A stretch of DNA of 64,000 bases. Origin: JAAZPT01 sp034180455 (lineage in GTDB: Bacteria; Bacillota; Clostridia; Christensenellales; Aristaeellaceae). Shown one piece after another: positions 16,663 to 26,103 of the stretch (position 1 is the stretch's first letter; each line of letters opens with the position of its first letter). Location: positions 1 to 64,000 of the forward strand of contig JAXFOG010000032.1 of assembly GCA_034180455.1 (NCBI GenBank). The letters are read 5' to 3'. The notes beneath the pieces were generated by a model. It saw only the letters and a program-made list of their open reading frames with translations, was not told the DNA's origin and searched no databases. Both the position numbers and the translations under genes were made by a program.

Positions 16663-17694
16663 ATGAAAAAAAGATTATTGGTTCTAATGTCTTTGGCAAT
16701 AGTTATTGCATCATTATTTTCAGCAATAAATATCGTTGCTATGGCAGCCCAAGGAGATGTGAAGGTTACCATTAAATGGCATGTTAAAGATGGAAAGGGA
16801 TTCTATAATCCTGCCGATGAAGGTAAAAATGTATCTATTTACTATTATCTAGAGTTTAACGGTAAGGATGAAAACGGAGAGCCGAAAACCTGGCGATATG
16901 CTCCGCGAATATTTAAAGGCAAAATAGGCGATACCATTGTTACAACAGAGCATACAAAGGAGATGCTTGATATGAATGGTAAAAAATATACTGATTGTGA
17001 TATTATTGGTATATATGTTCCTTTGTTTCAAGACACTCCCAAATATAAAGGAAATCACATATATGGTGTTTCTCAGGGTGAAAATCCAGAACATACTGAA
17101 CTTTGGGCACAATTTGATCAAAATATGGAGACTACTACAATTGGAAAAATCGCTCCGGGCACAAAAATAGCTGATGAAGATAAAAACGACTTGTCAATCA
17201 AATTTACTGTTGCAAAAATTAATGTGAAAACTGGCGAAGAAACTTATCCTATGATATCCAATTCCAATATGGAAATACATAGAATAATGAATTTTAAAGA
17301 GGGAGAGATGCAGGTGTGGAATGATTCCAACGAAGGATACTCTTTCCGTAGGGCAATAGATGTTAATACATTTGGCATGTTCAATCCTTATAATGGTAGA
17401 GGGTATAAGTATATACTAAAGGCAGAGTTTGCTGGCACTCGTAAAGCAGAACTAGAAAAGCGTTATAATTTAGATATGACTGGCGATGACTTAAAGGGAT
17501 GGACGCTTACTCTCTCATCAAAAGAAACAAATAATAATGAAACAAATAATAATGAAACAAATAACAATAATACTGCAAAAGTATATCCAAAGACAGGAGA
17601 TAGCTCTAATATAGCTATATATGGCATGATATTACTTATTTCCGTAGCTGGAGTTGCAATCATTACCATAAAAAGATCAAAAAAACAGAACTAA
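16663..17694 (+). CDS. LPXTG-type cell-wall-anchored surface protein
   Basis: 343 residues: a signal peptide (about 1-30, ending AMAA), then about 250 residues of probable beta-rich ectodomain with few recognisable features. A linker of three ETNNN repeats (about 288-302) is followed by a sortase signal YPKTG at 308-312, a hydrophobic segment and the charged tail KRSKKQN. No adhesin or enzyme domain is recognisable. ATG 16663 has a very strong GGGGGGAG upstream. The in-frame TTG 16648 is unlikely. No sortase gene lies nearby. The gene is monocistronic between two terminators, with the poly-C promoter upstream. Confidence 0.85.
   Translation: MKKRLLVLMSLAIVIASLFSAINIVAMAAQGDVKVTIKWHVKDGKGFYNPADEGKNVSIYYYLEFNGKDENGEPKTWRYAPRIFKGKIGDTIVTTEHTKEMLDMNGKKYTDCDIIGIYVPLFQDTPKYKGNHIYGVSQGENPEHTELWAQFDQNMETTTIGKIAPGTKIADEDKNDLSIKFTVAKINVKTGEETYPMISNSNMEIHRIMNFKEGEMQVWNDSNEGYSFRRAIDVNTFGMFNPYNGRGYKYILKAEFAGTRKAELEKRYNLDMTGDDLKGWTLTLSSKETNNNETNNNETNNNNTAKVYPKTGDSSNIAIYGMILLISVAGVAIITIKRSKKQN
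17524..17568 (+). repeat. Three tandem 15-bp repeats in the surface-protein gene
   Basis: GAAACAAATAATAAT occurs at 17524-17538 and 17539-17553, with one change at 17554-17568. Each copy encodes ETNNN just before the sortase signal. Copy-number change would stay in frame and alter the length of the wall-spanning linker. Confidence 0.85.
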
Positions 17695-17705
17695 TAAAAT
17701 AAATT

Positions 17706-17738
17706 TAAATCGGCTCACTAAATGGTGAGTCGATTTTA
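17706..17738 (+). terminator. Terminator of the surface-protein gene
   Basis: AAATCGgCTCAC pairs with GTGAGtCGATTT, with one central mismatch, and is followed by a short T run. Confidence 0.75.
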
Positions 17739-17883
17739 GTATATAAGCAAATTACTTTAGCTATAATTTAAATAATTATATTAAAAAAATGCTATTATGA
17801 TATACAATATGATCTAAAATAAGCCTATTTACCATGGGCATACAAAATACGATAAAAAATTAACATTTTTCTTTCAATATCTA

Positions 17884-17912
17884 TTGCAAAATCATACAGA
17901 ATTATGTAAAAT
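17884..17912 (+). promoter_or_regulatory. Promoter of gap
   Basis: TTGCAA at 17884-17889, a 17-bp spacer and TAAAAT at 17907-17912, 31 bp before the start codon. Confidence 0.5.
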
Positions 17913-17943
17913 ATATATATAATAATTTTGGGAGGACAATGAA

Positions 17944-18951
17944 ATGTCAGTAAAAGTTGCGATTAACGGTTTCGGACGTATTGGACGCCTTGCTTTCAGA
18001 CAGATGTTTGGAGATAAGGACTATGAAATAGTAGCTATAAATGATCTTACCGACCCTAAGATGCTTGCTCATCTTTTGAAGTATGATACAGCTCAAGGCA
18101 AATACTGCAAACAAGTAGAAGCTCTTGAAGGTGCTATTAAAGTAGAAGGTAAAGAGATTAAGATTTACTGTGAGAAAGATGCTGCTAATCTTCCTTGGAA
18201 AGAATTAAATGTAGATGTAGTACTCGAGTGCACAGGTTTCTATACAAGCAAAGCAAAGTCACAGGCTCATATTGATGCCGGCGCTAAGAAGGTTGTTATT
18301 TCTGCTCCTGCAGGAAAAGATCTTCCTACAATCGTTTTTGGTGTAAATGAGAAAACATTAAAGGCTGAAGATCATATTATTTCTGCAGCTTCATGCACCA
18401 CAAACTGCCTTGCTCCTATGGCAAAGGCTCTAAATGATTTTGCTCCTATACAGTGCGGTATTATGACCACAGTTCACGCTTACACAGGCGATCAGATGAC
18501 CTTGGATGGCCCTCATCGTAAAGGTGATCTTAGACGTGCTCGTGCAGCTGCAGAGAACATCGTTCCTAACACCACAGGTGCTGCAAAGGCTATCGGTCTT
18601 GTTATTCCAGAGCTTGATGGCAAACTTATTGGTTCAGCTCAGCGTGTACCAGTACCCACAGGTTCTACCACAATTCTTGTATCAGTAGTAAAGGGCAAGG
18701 ATATTACAGTTGATAAGATTAACGCATATATGAAGAGCGTTGAGAGCCCATCTTATGGCTATACAGAGGAGCCACTAGTAAGCTCTGATATTATCGGCGA
18801 GACACATGGATCAATATTTGATGCTACACAGACAATGGTTCAGAGCCTTGGCGATGATCTATATCAAGTACAGACAGTTGCATGGTATGATAACGAGAAT
18901 TCTTACACCACACAGATGGTTAGAACAATCAAGTACCTCAAGAATCTGTAA
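17944..18951 (+). CDS. gap: Glyceraldehyde-3-phosphate dehydrogenase
   Basis: The NAD-dependent glycolytic enzyme, 335 residues. The Rossmann motif INGFGRIGRLAFR is at about 7-19. The active-site SCTTNCLAP has the catalytic Cys at 151, and the base is the His in TTVHAYTGDQ. WYDNENSY near the C-terminus binds the nicotinamide. It is the phosphorylating type. GGGAGG precedes the ATG. It is monocistronic with a strong terminator. The pgk and tpi genes often found next to gap are absent here. Confidence 0.97.
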   Translation: MSVKVAINGFGRIGRLAFRQMFGDKDYEIVAINDLTDPKMLAHLLKYDTAQGKYCKQVEALEGAIKVEGKEIKIYCEKDAANLPWKELNVDVVLECTGFYTSKAKSQAHIDAGAKKVVISAPAGKDLPTIVFGVNEKTLKAEDHIISAASCTTNCLAPMAKALNDFAPIQCGIMTTVHAYTGDQMTLDGPHRKGDLRRARAAAENIVPNTTGAAKAIGLVIPELDGKLIGSAQRVPVPTGSTTILVSVVKGKDITVDKINAYMKSVESPSYGYTEEPLVSSDIIGETHGSIFDATQTMVQSLGDDLYQVQTVAWYDNENSYTTQMVRTIKYLKNL

Positions 18952-18970
18952 TCAATTAAAATTTAACATT

Positions 18971-18998
18971 CCCCCAAGCTAATGCTTGGGGGATTTTA
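18971..18998 (+). terminator. Terminator of gap
   Basis: CCCCCAAGC pairs perfectly with GCTTGGGGG around a TAAT loop and is followed by a T-rich stretch. Confidence 0.85.
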
Positions 18999-19138
18999 AA
19001 TTAATAAAAATTTATTTTTAGTGGAATTTTGCCTAATTTTGTTACTTTGATGAATGTTTTCAACTAGCTTTATTTGCACATTGTAGAGAAATAGAATATA
19101 ATATTTTATGTAGAAGTTTGCAATTTAGGAGTGTTTAA

Positions 19139-21382
19139 TTGTTTGCCAAGGTGGTTGTAGATATTGCTTATAGCAATATATTTAAGGCCTTTACTTATTC
19201 AGTACCAGAAGATATAAAATTATCTGTGGGGATGAGAGTTGAGGTGCCTTTTGGCAGGCAAAAACTATTTGGTGTAGTTGTTGATCTTATTGAGGAGAGC
19301 GATATAGATCCAAGCAAGCTAAAACCAATATTACGCACAATTGAGAGCTATCCTGCAATATTGCCTGAGCTTATTACGCTATCAAAGCAGATGGCACAAG
19401 AGTGCCATGCAAGTGTTGCCGATACGTTGCGACTAATGCTACCAGCCGAGATGCGTAGGGGTACGATAAGCGTAAAACAGGATAAATATTACAGCATAAC
19501 TCCCAAAGCGTTGGAAATTTTGGATGAACTAATACAAAAATACGGTAGCACTAGAAAAAAAGGACTTATACTTGCGCTGCTAGCCGATGGTAGCACTAAG
19601 ACTGCTAAAGATCTTTGCGAATATATGAATGCTCCCTATGACGCTCTTAAGACTCTTGAAGCTGAGGGCTATATAAAGAGCGAGTTAAAGGAAGTTTTTA
19701 GGCATCCATATAGCTCTTATACAGACTCAGCCACTGATCCTGAGCTTATGCCACAGCAAAAGGATGCACTTAACATAATAGAAGAAGAACGTAGCTTTGG
19801 CAGACGAGCGTTTTTATTGCATGGTGTTACTGGATCAGGTAAAACAGAGGTATATATAAGGCTAGTGCAAAGCATGCTAAAAAAGGGTAAAGGAGTAATA
19901 ATACTTGTACCCGAGATATCTCTTACACCACAGATGGTGCGCTGGTTTAAGGAGCGCTTTCATGATGCTGCAGCTGTTATGCACTCAAGACTATCTGCTG
20001 GAGAAAGATATGATGAGTGGCGTAGGGTAAGACTTGGCGATGCAAGGCTTGTAATAGGCGCAAGATCTGCAATATTTGCGCCAGTTGAAAATTTAGGCCT
20101 TATCGTAGTAGATGAGGAGCATGAGAGTACATATCAGAGCGATAGATTTCCTCAATATGATGCAAGACATGTTGCAGAGCTAAGGGCAAATAATGAAAAT
20201 GCTATGTATATATTGGCAAGTGCAACTCCAAGTGTAAACTCATTTGCAAGGGCACTTAATGGAGAGTTATGCCTTGTAGAAATGCCTAAACGAGTTATGA
20301 ATAGACCGTTGCCAAAGGTTAGTGTTGTAGATATGTGCAAGGAGCTACAGTCTGGCAACAGTTCAATGTTTTCAACACTTCTGCTTAGCAAGATAGACTA
20401 TCATTTAACTCATGGCAATCAAATAATGCTATTCCTAAATAGGCGAGGCCATTCAACTTTTGTAAGCTGTCGCAACTGTGGCTACGTTATTAAGTGCGAT
20501 AACTGTGATATTTCAATGTGCTATCATAGCGCTTATGGCTATGAAAAGGAATCTATAAAGTGCCATATATGTGGCGCAACTAAGCCACTGCCAAAGCGTT
20601 GTCCATCGTGTGGAAGCCCTTATATACGCTATTTTGGTGGAGGAACGCAAAAGGTTGAGGAGGAATTAAAAAAGAAGTTCCCTGGAGTGAAAACACTTCG
20701 CATGGACTTTGATACCACCTCAACAAAAAATGCTCATGAGAAGATTCTTGATGCGTTTAGATCAGGTGAAGCACAAGTGCTTATAGGCACACAGATGATT
20801 ACAAAAGGGCTCGATTTTCCAAATGTAACTCTTGTGGGAGTAGTTTCGGCAGATATTACGCTGTTTTTGCCAGATTACAGAGCTCCAGAGCGTACATTTC
20901 AGTTACTTACACAGGTTGCTGGTAGGGCAGGGAGAGCAGATAATGAGGGTGAAGTCGTAATACAGACCTATAAGCCAAATCATCCTATAATAGAGGATGC
21001 AGCAGCCCAAGACTTTAGAGCATTTTTCACCAAGGAAATAGATAGGCGAAAGACTGGCTTTTATCCTCCCTTTACCCAGATAGTTAGATTGCTTTTTGAG
21101 GGTAAATATGAAAAGGATACCGAAGAACTTTGTTCAAAGTTATTCAATGAGCTCAAAGCATACATAGCCGATAATCCTAGATTCCAGAAGCATATTATTA
21201 TGTATCACAAGGATGAGGCTGGTGTAAAACGCATAAAGAATAAATATAGATTTCATATACTTTTGAAACTGTTTAAAAATGACGAAATTGAGGAACTCAA
21301 GACATTTATAGAGGGCCTTAGCCACCAAGATGAAAAAGATATAAATATTTTTTATGAGGTGGATCCATTAAATATGATGTGA
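19139..21382 (+). CDS. priA: Primosomal protein N' (replication restart helicase PriA)
   Basis: Reloads the replisome at abandoned forks. 747 residues: a 3'-DNA-binding domain (about 1-105), a winged-helix region, and a superfamily 2 helicase core with Walker A GVTGSGKTEVY at about 229-239 and DEEH near 327. The zinc-binding insert has eight Cys in four CxxC pairs (CRNCG, CDNC, CHICG, CPSCG). Motif VI, QVAGRAGRA, is also present. It starts at TTG 19139 with AGGAG upstream. It heads the classic Firmicute cluster priA-def-fmt-rsmB-rlmN-stp-prkC-rsgA-rpe. Confidence 0.95.
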   Translation: MFAKVVVDIAYSNIFKAFTYSVPEDIKLSVGMRVEVPFGRQKLFGVVVDLIEESDIDPSKLKPILRTIESYPAILPELITLSKQMAQECHASVADTLRLMLPAEMRRGTISVKQDKYYSITPKALEILDELIQKYGSTRKKGLILALLADGSTKTAKDLCEYMNAPYDALKTLEAEGYIKSELKEVFRHPYSSYTDSATDPELMPQQKDALNIIEEERSFGRRAFLLHGVTGSGKTEVYIRLVQSMLKKGKGVIILVPEISLTPQMVRWFKERFHDAAAVMHSRLSAGERYDEWRRVRLGDARLVIGARSAIFAPVENLGLIVVDEEHESTYQSDRFPQYDARHVAELRANNENAMYILASATPSVNSFARALNGELCLVEMPKRVMNRPLPKVSVVDMCKELQSGNSSMFSTLLLSKIDYHLTHGNQIMLFLNRRGHSTFVSCRNCGYVIKCDNCDISMCYHSAYGYEKESIKCHICGATKPLPKRCPSCGSPYIRYFGGGTQKVEEELKKKFPGVKTLRMDFDTTSTKNAHEKILDAFRSGEAQVLIGTQMITKGLDFPNVTLVGVVSADITLFLPDYRAPERTFQLLTQVAGRAGRADNEGEVVIQTYKPNHPIIEDAAAQDFRAFFTKEIDRRKTGFYPPFTQIVRLLFEGKYEKDTEELCSKLFNELKAYIADNPRFQKHIIMYHKDEAGVKRIKNKYRFHILLKLFKNDEIEELKTFIEGLSHQDEKDINIFYEVDPLNMM

Positions 21383-21389
21383 GGTAAAT

Positions 21390-21914
21390 ATGGCTTTAAG
21401 AAATATAGTAAAAATAGGCGATCCACTGCTCGCCAAAAAATGCAGGGAACAGAAAAAATTTGATGATAAGCTAGCAACTTTGCTTGATGATATGAAGGAA
21501 ACTATGTATAACGCTGATGGCGCAGGCCTTGCAGCACCACAGGTAGCAGTGCTAAGGCGTATATGCGTTGTGGATCCTAGAGATGAAATCAACGAGTATG
21601 TAGAGCTTATAAATCCAGTAATCATAGAGCGTGAGGGTTCCCAGGAAGGTGTAGAGGGATGCCTAAGCGTTCCAAAGCGTATGGGACTTGTGGAAAGACC
21701 AATGCGTATTACAGTAAAGGCTCAAAATAGATATGGCGAGGAATTTACTCTCAAAGCAGAAGGCTTTTTTGCAAGAGCAATTTGCCACGAGATGGATCAT
21801 CTCGACGGAGTGCTTTATACAGATATTATGGAGAGAGAAGTATACCCCGAAGAAATAGAGCAGAAGAAAAAGGTAAAGTATAGACGAGTTGAAAAGCAGG
21901 AGGAGCAGGCTTGA
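21390..21914 (+). CDS. def: Peptide deformylase
   Basis: Removes the formyl group from nascent N-termini. 174 residues. The three motifs are GAGLAAPQV, EGCLSVP (metal Cys) and HEMDHLDG (two metal His and the catalytic Glu). EGCLSVP is the common form. A Lys/Glu-rich C-terminal tail follows the core. It begins 7 bp after priA and overlaps fmt by 4 bp, so formylation and deformylation enzymes are coupled. Confidence 0.95.
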   Translation: MALRNIVKIGDPLLAKKCREQKKFDDKLATLLDDMKETMYNADGAGLAAPQVAVLRRICVVDPRDEINEYVELINPVIIEREGSQEGVEGCLSVPKRMGLVERPMRITVKAQNRYGEEFTLKAEGFFARAICHEMDHLDGVLYTDIMEREVYPEEIEQKKKVKYRRVEKQEEQA

Positions 21915-22840
21915 AAATAGTTTTTATGGGAACTCCAGAATTTGCTGTTCCAAGTCTTAGAGCTCTTGTAGAAAATAATTACAATGTAGTAGGAGTTATT
22001 ACTCAACCTGATAGACCTAAGGGTAGAGGTGGAAAAATGCAGAAAAGTCCGGTAAAACTCTATGCTGAGGAAAAAGGCTTAAATGTTTTTCAACCGGAAA
22101 AGCTAAAAAATGATGTTGCTACTCTTAAAAACTTATCCCCCGATATATGTGTAACTGCTGCATTTGGGCAGATACTCTCTCAGGAAATACTTGATATTCC
22201 AAAATATACTGTAAATGTACATGCCTCACTTCTGCCAAGACACAGAGGAGCAGCACCTATACAATGGACGATACTTTCTGGAGATAGTCATACCGGTGTT
22301 AGCACTATGCTTACCGATAAGGGTATAGATACTGGAGATATCCTGCTTCAGGAAAGTTGTGAAATATTGCCTAGCGATAATGCAGAAACATTAAGCATGA
22401 AACTTGCTGAAATGGGAGCAGAGCTTTTAATAAAAACGCTTGAGCAAATTGAGCAAATCACTCCACAAAAGCAGGATAATAGCCTATCTACATACGATCC
22501 TATGATAGAAAAGCAACTTGGCTGTATAGATTTTACAGAGGATGCAGAATATATTGAGAGACTATCAAGAGCCATGCATCCATGGCCAAGAGCCTTCTTT
22601 ATAAGCGATTCAGGTGGAACATATAAGCTTAGCGATATGAAGCTTTTGCCAAAATCTGGAAAAGAACCAGGTACAGTAATCAAGGCTGATAAGGATAATG
22701 GAATTGTAATAGCTACTAATACTAAGGATATAGCACTTTTGCGCATTGCAGCGCCAAACAAAAAAGAAATGGATACAAAGGCCTATCTTTTAGGTAATGA
22801 AGTAAAGACAGGTATAAATTATAAACAAGCATTTAAATAG
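21911..22840 (+). CDS. fmt: Methionyl-tRNA formyltransferase
   Basis: Formylates initiator Met-tRNA using 10-formyl-tetrahydrofolate. 309 residues. The N-terminal MGTPEFAVPSL, the catalytic Asn/His of NVHASLLPRHRGAAPIQW and the Asp of DKGIDTGDIL are present, with the C-terminal OB-like domain from about residue 205. It starts at TTG 21911, overlapping the def stop by 4 bp, with AGGAGGAG upstream inside def. Confidence 0.95.
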   Translation: MKIVFMGTPEFAVPSLRALVENNYNVVGVITQPDRPKGRGGKMQKSPVKLYAEEKGLNVFQPEKLKNDVATLKNLSPDICVTAAFGQILSQEILDIPKYTVNVHASLLPRHRGAAPIQWTILSGDSHTGVSTMLTDKGIDTGDILLQESCEILPSDNAETLSMKLAEMGAELLIKTLEQIEQITPQKQDNSLSTYDPMIEKQLGCIDFTEDAEYIERLSRAMHPWPRAFFISDSGGTYKLSDMKLLPKSGKEPGTVIKADKDNGIVIATNTKDIALLRIAAPNKKEMDTKAYLLGNEVKTGINYKQAFK

Positions 22841-22848
22841 AGGTATAT

Positions 22849-24384
22849 ATGCAATCTGAAAATAATTCAAATAAGAAACCTTTCAACAAGAGAAAAGGAC
22901 AAGCATCTGGTAACAGAAAATTTGATTCTCGTGGGAAAGCACCTTTTGGCAAAAGAAATTCTAGACCAAGAAACGGAAAGCCAATTAACACTGGAAGAAA
23001 GCCGTTTGCAAAGGGCAAAGCAAAGGAAGCACCTGAAAAAAAGCAAAATAGTCTTGCTAGGCTTACTGCTTTTAGAATCATACAAGATATTACAGTAAGA
23101 GGAGCATATACTTCGCTTGCAATTAACAATGTGCTTAAAGTAAATAAGCTTCCAGACAATGACAAGAGATTAGTTACCAATATTGTATATACCACTATTG
23201 AAAACATAATAAAGATAGACTACTGCATAGATAGCTTTATGGAGCATCCATCATACGAGCCGGCTTTAAGAGATGTGCTACGTATAGGAGTTGCACAGAT
23301 TCTTTTTATGGATAAGATACCCGATTTTGCAATTATAAATGAGTCAGTAAACCTTATGCGCCTTGTAAGTAGCGTTGAGGCTTGGCAAGGTGTTGTAAAT
23401 GGAGTACTGCGCAATATTGTTCGCAATAAAGATAATATTGCATGGCCAAAAGAAAGCGATGATCCAGAAAAATATCTCTCAGTAATGTACTCCATGCCCC
23501 AGTGGCTTGTTCATAAGCTTATTTTAACCTTTGGCGAGGAAGAAGCAAAAAATATAATCACATATAGTGGCAAGGAAAATCGTACATGTATTCGCCCTAA
23601 CCTTATGCGTATCAAGCCCGAAGAATTTGAAAAGCTTCTTCAAGAAAAGAATTGGGAATATGAAAAAGGGATAGTGCCAAACAGTTATTTGGTAAAGCAT
23701 ATAGACAGTATTTCAGAAGATAAGGATTATAAGGCAGGTATATTCTCCGTTCAAGGACAAAGCTCAATGCTTGCTGCAATGGCTGTGGATAATAAGCTAG
23801 GCATGACAGTGCTTGATGCTTGTGCTGCTCCTGGAGGTAAGACCTTCTATATGGCAGAAAAGCAGCAGGGTAGTGGCAGGGTATTCGCTTGGGACATATA
23901 CCCTCATAGAGTGGAGCTTATAAGGCAGCAAATGTATAGGCTTTCACCAGGAAACGTTCGTGTTTCAGAATGTGATGCAAGCAAATATAGAGAGGAAATG
24001 TTTGAATTTTTTGACAGAGTGCTTATAGATGCTCCGTGTTCAAACCTTGGAGTTGCCGCTGAGAAACCAGACCTACTTATGAAGCTTAACGAGGATAGCT
24101 TTAAGAGCATTACTGAACTTCAAGCAAAAATACTTGATAATTGTGCAAAGTATCTTAAAGTTGGAGGAGTACTTGTATATAGCACTTGTTCAATATTGCC
24201 AGAAGAAAACGAAGAACAAGTAAAGAAATTTTTGGAAAGAAATCCTAATTTCAGCGTTGCCAAATTCCCAGAATATTATCCTAAGGAAATACTAAAGCAC
24301 AAAGGAGAAATAGGCATTAGTTTGTTTACACATAGCTCTGGTATAGAGGGCTTCTATATTGCTAGACTTATCAAAAATGAATAA
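22849..24384 (+). CDS. rsmB: 16S rRNA m5C967 methyltransferase with a basic N-terminal extension
   Basis: 511 residues. Residues about 65-190 form a NusB-like RNA-binding domain. The C-terminal half is a Rossmann methyltransferase with SAM motif DACAAPGGKTFYMA and the two catalytic Cys in DAPCSN and STCSILPEEN. The first 65 residues are an unusual low-complexity extension rich in Lys, Arg, Gly, Asn and Pro (for example NKKPFNKRKGQASG and RNSRPRNGKP). RsmB proteins of about 440 residues lack this. The next gene overlaps its 3' end by 8 bp. Confidence 0.92.
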   Translation: MQSENNSNKKPFNKRKGQASGNRKFDSRGKAPFGKRNSRPRNGKPINTGRKPFAKGKAKEAPEKKQNSLARLTAFRIIQDITVRGAYTSLAINNVLKVNKLPDNDKRLVTNIVYTTIENIIKIDYCIDSFMEHPSYEPALRDVLRIGVAQILFMDKIPDFAIINESVNLMRLVSSVEAWQGVVNGVLRNIVRNKDNIAWPKESDDPEKYLSVMYSMPQWLVHKLILTFGEEEAKNIITYSGKENRTCIRPNLMRIKPEEFEKLLQEKNWEYEKGIVPNSYLVKHIDSISEDKDYKAGIFSVQGQSSMLAAMAVDNKLGMTVLDACAAPGGKTFYMAEKQQGSGRVFAWDIYPHRVELIRQQMYRLSPGNVRVSECDASKYREEMFEFFDRVLIDAPCSNLGVAAEKPDLLMKLNEDSFKSITELQAKILDNCAKYLKVGGVLVYSTCSILPEENEEQVKKFLERNPNFSVAKFPEYYPKEILKHKGEIGISLFTHSSGIEGFYIARLIKNE

Positions 24385-25420
24385 AAAATATATTTTTGAC
24401 ATAGAAAAATCTGAGCTTATCGAATGGCTTAAATCAAAAAATCAGCCAAAATTTCGCGCAGATCAAATATACAATCTCGCTGTGCTTGGCTATGAGTTTA
24501 GCCAAATGCAGACCTTGCCACAAGCACTGCGTAAAGAGCTTTCGGAAGATTTTATTGCCCAAGGAGCTTATTTACATAGCTTTTATAAAAGTAATATAGA
24601 TGATACTACTAAACTATTATTTGAGCTTTCTGATGGTAACATTATAGAGGGTGTGCTAATGAATTATGATAATTCATGGAGCCTATGCATAAGCACTCAA
24701 GTAGGCTGCAGAATGTCATGCTCATTTTGTGCAAGCACCTTGAACGGACTTGCCAGAAATCTTACCCCATCAGAAATGCTTGCAGAGATAATAGTTGCCA
24801 ATAACTATCTTAATGGAGAAAAAGTTAGCCGAATAGTGCTTATGGGTAGTGGAGAAGCGCTAGATAATTATGATAACACCATTAAATTTTTAAAACTTGC
24901 ACATGATGAAAAATTACTTGGTATAGGATATAGGCACTTTACTATAAGCACTTGTGGACTTGTTCCCCAGATTTATAGGCTAATGGATGAAAATTTACCA
25001 ATTACACTTGCTATTTCTCTACATGCTTGGGATCAAAATACACGTGAAACTTTGATGCCAGTAGCAAAAAAATATCACATTGATGAACTTATTAAAGCTG
25101 CAAAAACCTATGTAGAAAAGACTGGCAGAAGAGTTACCTTTGAGTATGCAGTAATGGAGGGAGTCAACTCATCTGTTTCCGATGCAAAAGAGCTTGCCAA
25201 GCTACTTAGAGGTATAAATTGCCATGTAAATGTAATACCACTTAATTCAGTAAAAGAGCGCGATTTGCAGGCGCCTAGCTCTGCCCAGACAGATAATTTT
25301 GTTGCTATACTTAATAGCCTTGGAATAAATACAACTAAAAGACGGAGTATGGGTAGCGATATAGGTGGAGCATGTGGTCAGCTTCGCAACAAAATAATTG
25401 GCATGGAGGGCAAATCTTGA
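24377..25420 (+). CDS. rlmN: Dual-specificity 23S rRNA A2503/tRNA A37 C2-methyltransferase RlmN
   Basis: A radical-SAM enzyme of about 347 residues. The iron-sulfur motif is CRMSCSFC, the methyl-carrying Cys is in the C-terminal GACGQL, and RRSMGSDIGG matches RlmN rather than Cfr. ATG 24377 lies inside the end of rsmB. The in-frame TTG 24359 is possible. No clear ribosome binding site is visible for either, so translational coupling to rsmB is likely. Confidence 0.93.
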   Translation: MNKKYIFDIEKSELIEWLKSKNQPKFRADQIYNLAVLGYEFSQMQTLPQALRKELSEDFIAQGAYLHSFYKSNIDDTTKLLFELSDGNIIEGVLMNYDNSWSLCISTQVGCRMSCSFCASTLNGLARNLTPSEMLAEIIVANNYLNGEKVSRIVLMGSGEALDNYDNTIKFLKLAHDEKLLGIGYRHFTISTCGLVPQIYRLMDENLPITLAISLHAWDQNTRETLMPVAKKYHIDELIKAAKTYVEKTGRRVTFEYAVMEGVNSSVSDAKELAKLLRGINCHVNVIPLNSVKERDLQAPSSAQTDNFVAILNSLGINTTKRRSMGSDIGGACGQLRNKIIGMEGKS

Positions 25421-26103
25421 TATATTCAATATGTGATATAGGGCTCAAAAGAGCAACAAATGAAGACTGTATATATACAAGCCCTAAACTGATTGCCGTT
25501 GCAGATGGTATGGGTGGACATAAAGCTGGAGAGATCGCAAGCAAAATGGCATGCGATGAGCTTAAAAAGCATGAGAATATAAAGCTATCAATAGGTGCTA
25601 TTCGCAAGGTGTTTGACTCAGTAAATACTGCTATATATAATGCTCAGCGTAATGATGAAGCTCTTGCAAATATGGGCACAACTCTTACTGCAATGTGGAT
25701 TGATAAAAAACATGTGTGGATAGGCCATGTAGGAGATAGTCGTGCATATAGGTTGCGCAAAGATACTATGGAAAGGCTTACAAACGATCATTCTTTTGTA
25801 GGCAATTTACTGCAATATAATATAATTACGGAGGAACAAGCAAGAGTGCATCATCTCCGTAATCAAATAGATAGAGCCATGGGTATAGATTCTTCAATTA
25901 TTTGTGATGTAATAAAGACAGATATACAACCCGGAGATGTTTTTTTGCTTTGCTCTGATGGTCTTAGCTCTATGGTGCCACTTGAAGATATAAAGGAAGT
26001 ACTGATTCGCAATAATGATGAGCCAGCTATTGCACTTAAAGACTTGGCAATACATAACGGTGGAGCAGATAATATATCTGCAATAGTGTACAAGGAGGAC
26101 TAA
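25417..26103 (+). CDS. stp: PP2C-family Ser/Thr protein phosphatase
   Basis: 228 residues, the cognate phosphatase of the PrkC kinase encoded next. The metal-binding Asp residues are in RATNEDCIY, VADGMGGHKAGEIAS, WIGHVGDSRAYRL and the C-terminal GGADNISAIV. It starts at TTG 25417 (overlapping the rlmN stop TGA, with GGAGGG 7 nt upstream). The longer ATG 25372 start would add a non-conserved tail. It ends 3 bp before prkC. Confidence 0.93.
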   Translation: MIYSICDIGLKRATNEDCIYTSPKLIAVADGMGGHKAGEIASKMACDELKKHENIKLSIGAIRKVFDSVNTAIYNAQRNDEALANMGTTLTAMWIDKKHVWIGHVGDSRAYRLRKDTMERLTNDHSFVGNLLQYNIITEEQARVHHLRNQIDRAMGIDSSIICDVIKTDIQPGDVFLLCSDGLSSMVPLEDIKEVLIRNNDEPAIALKDLAIHNGGADNISAIVYKED

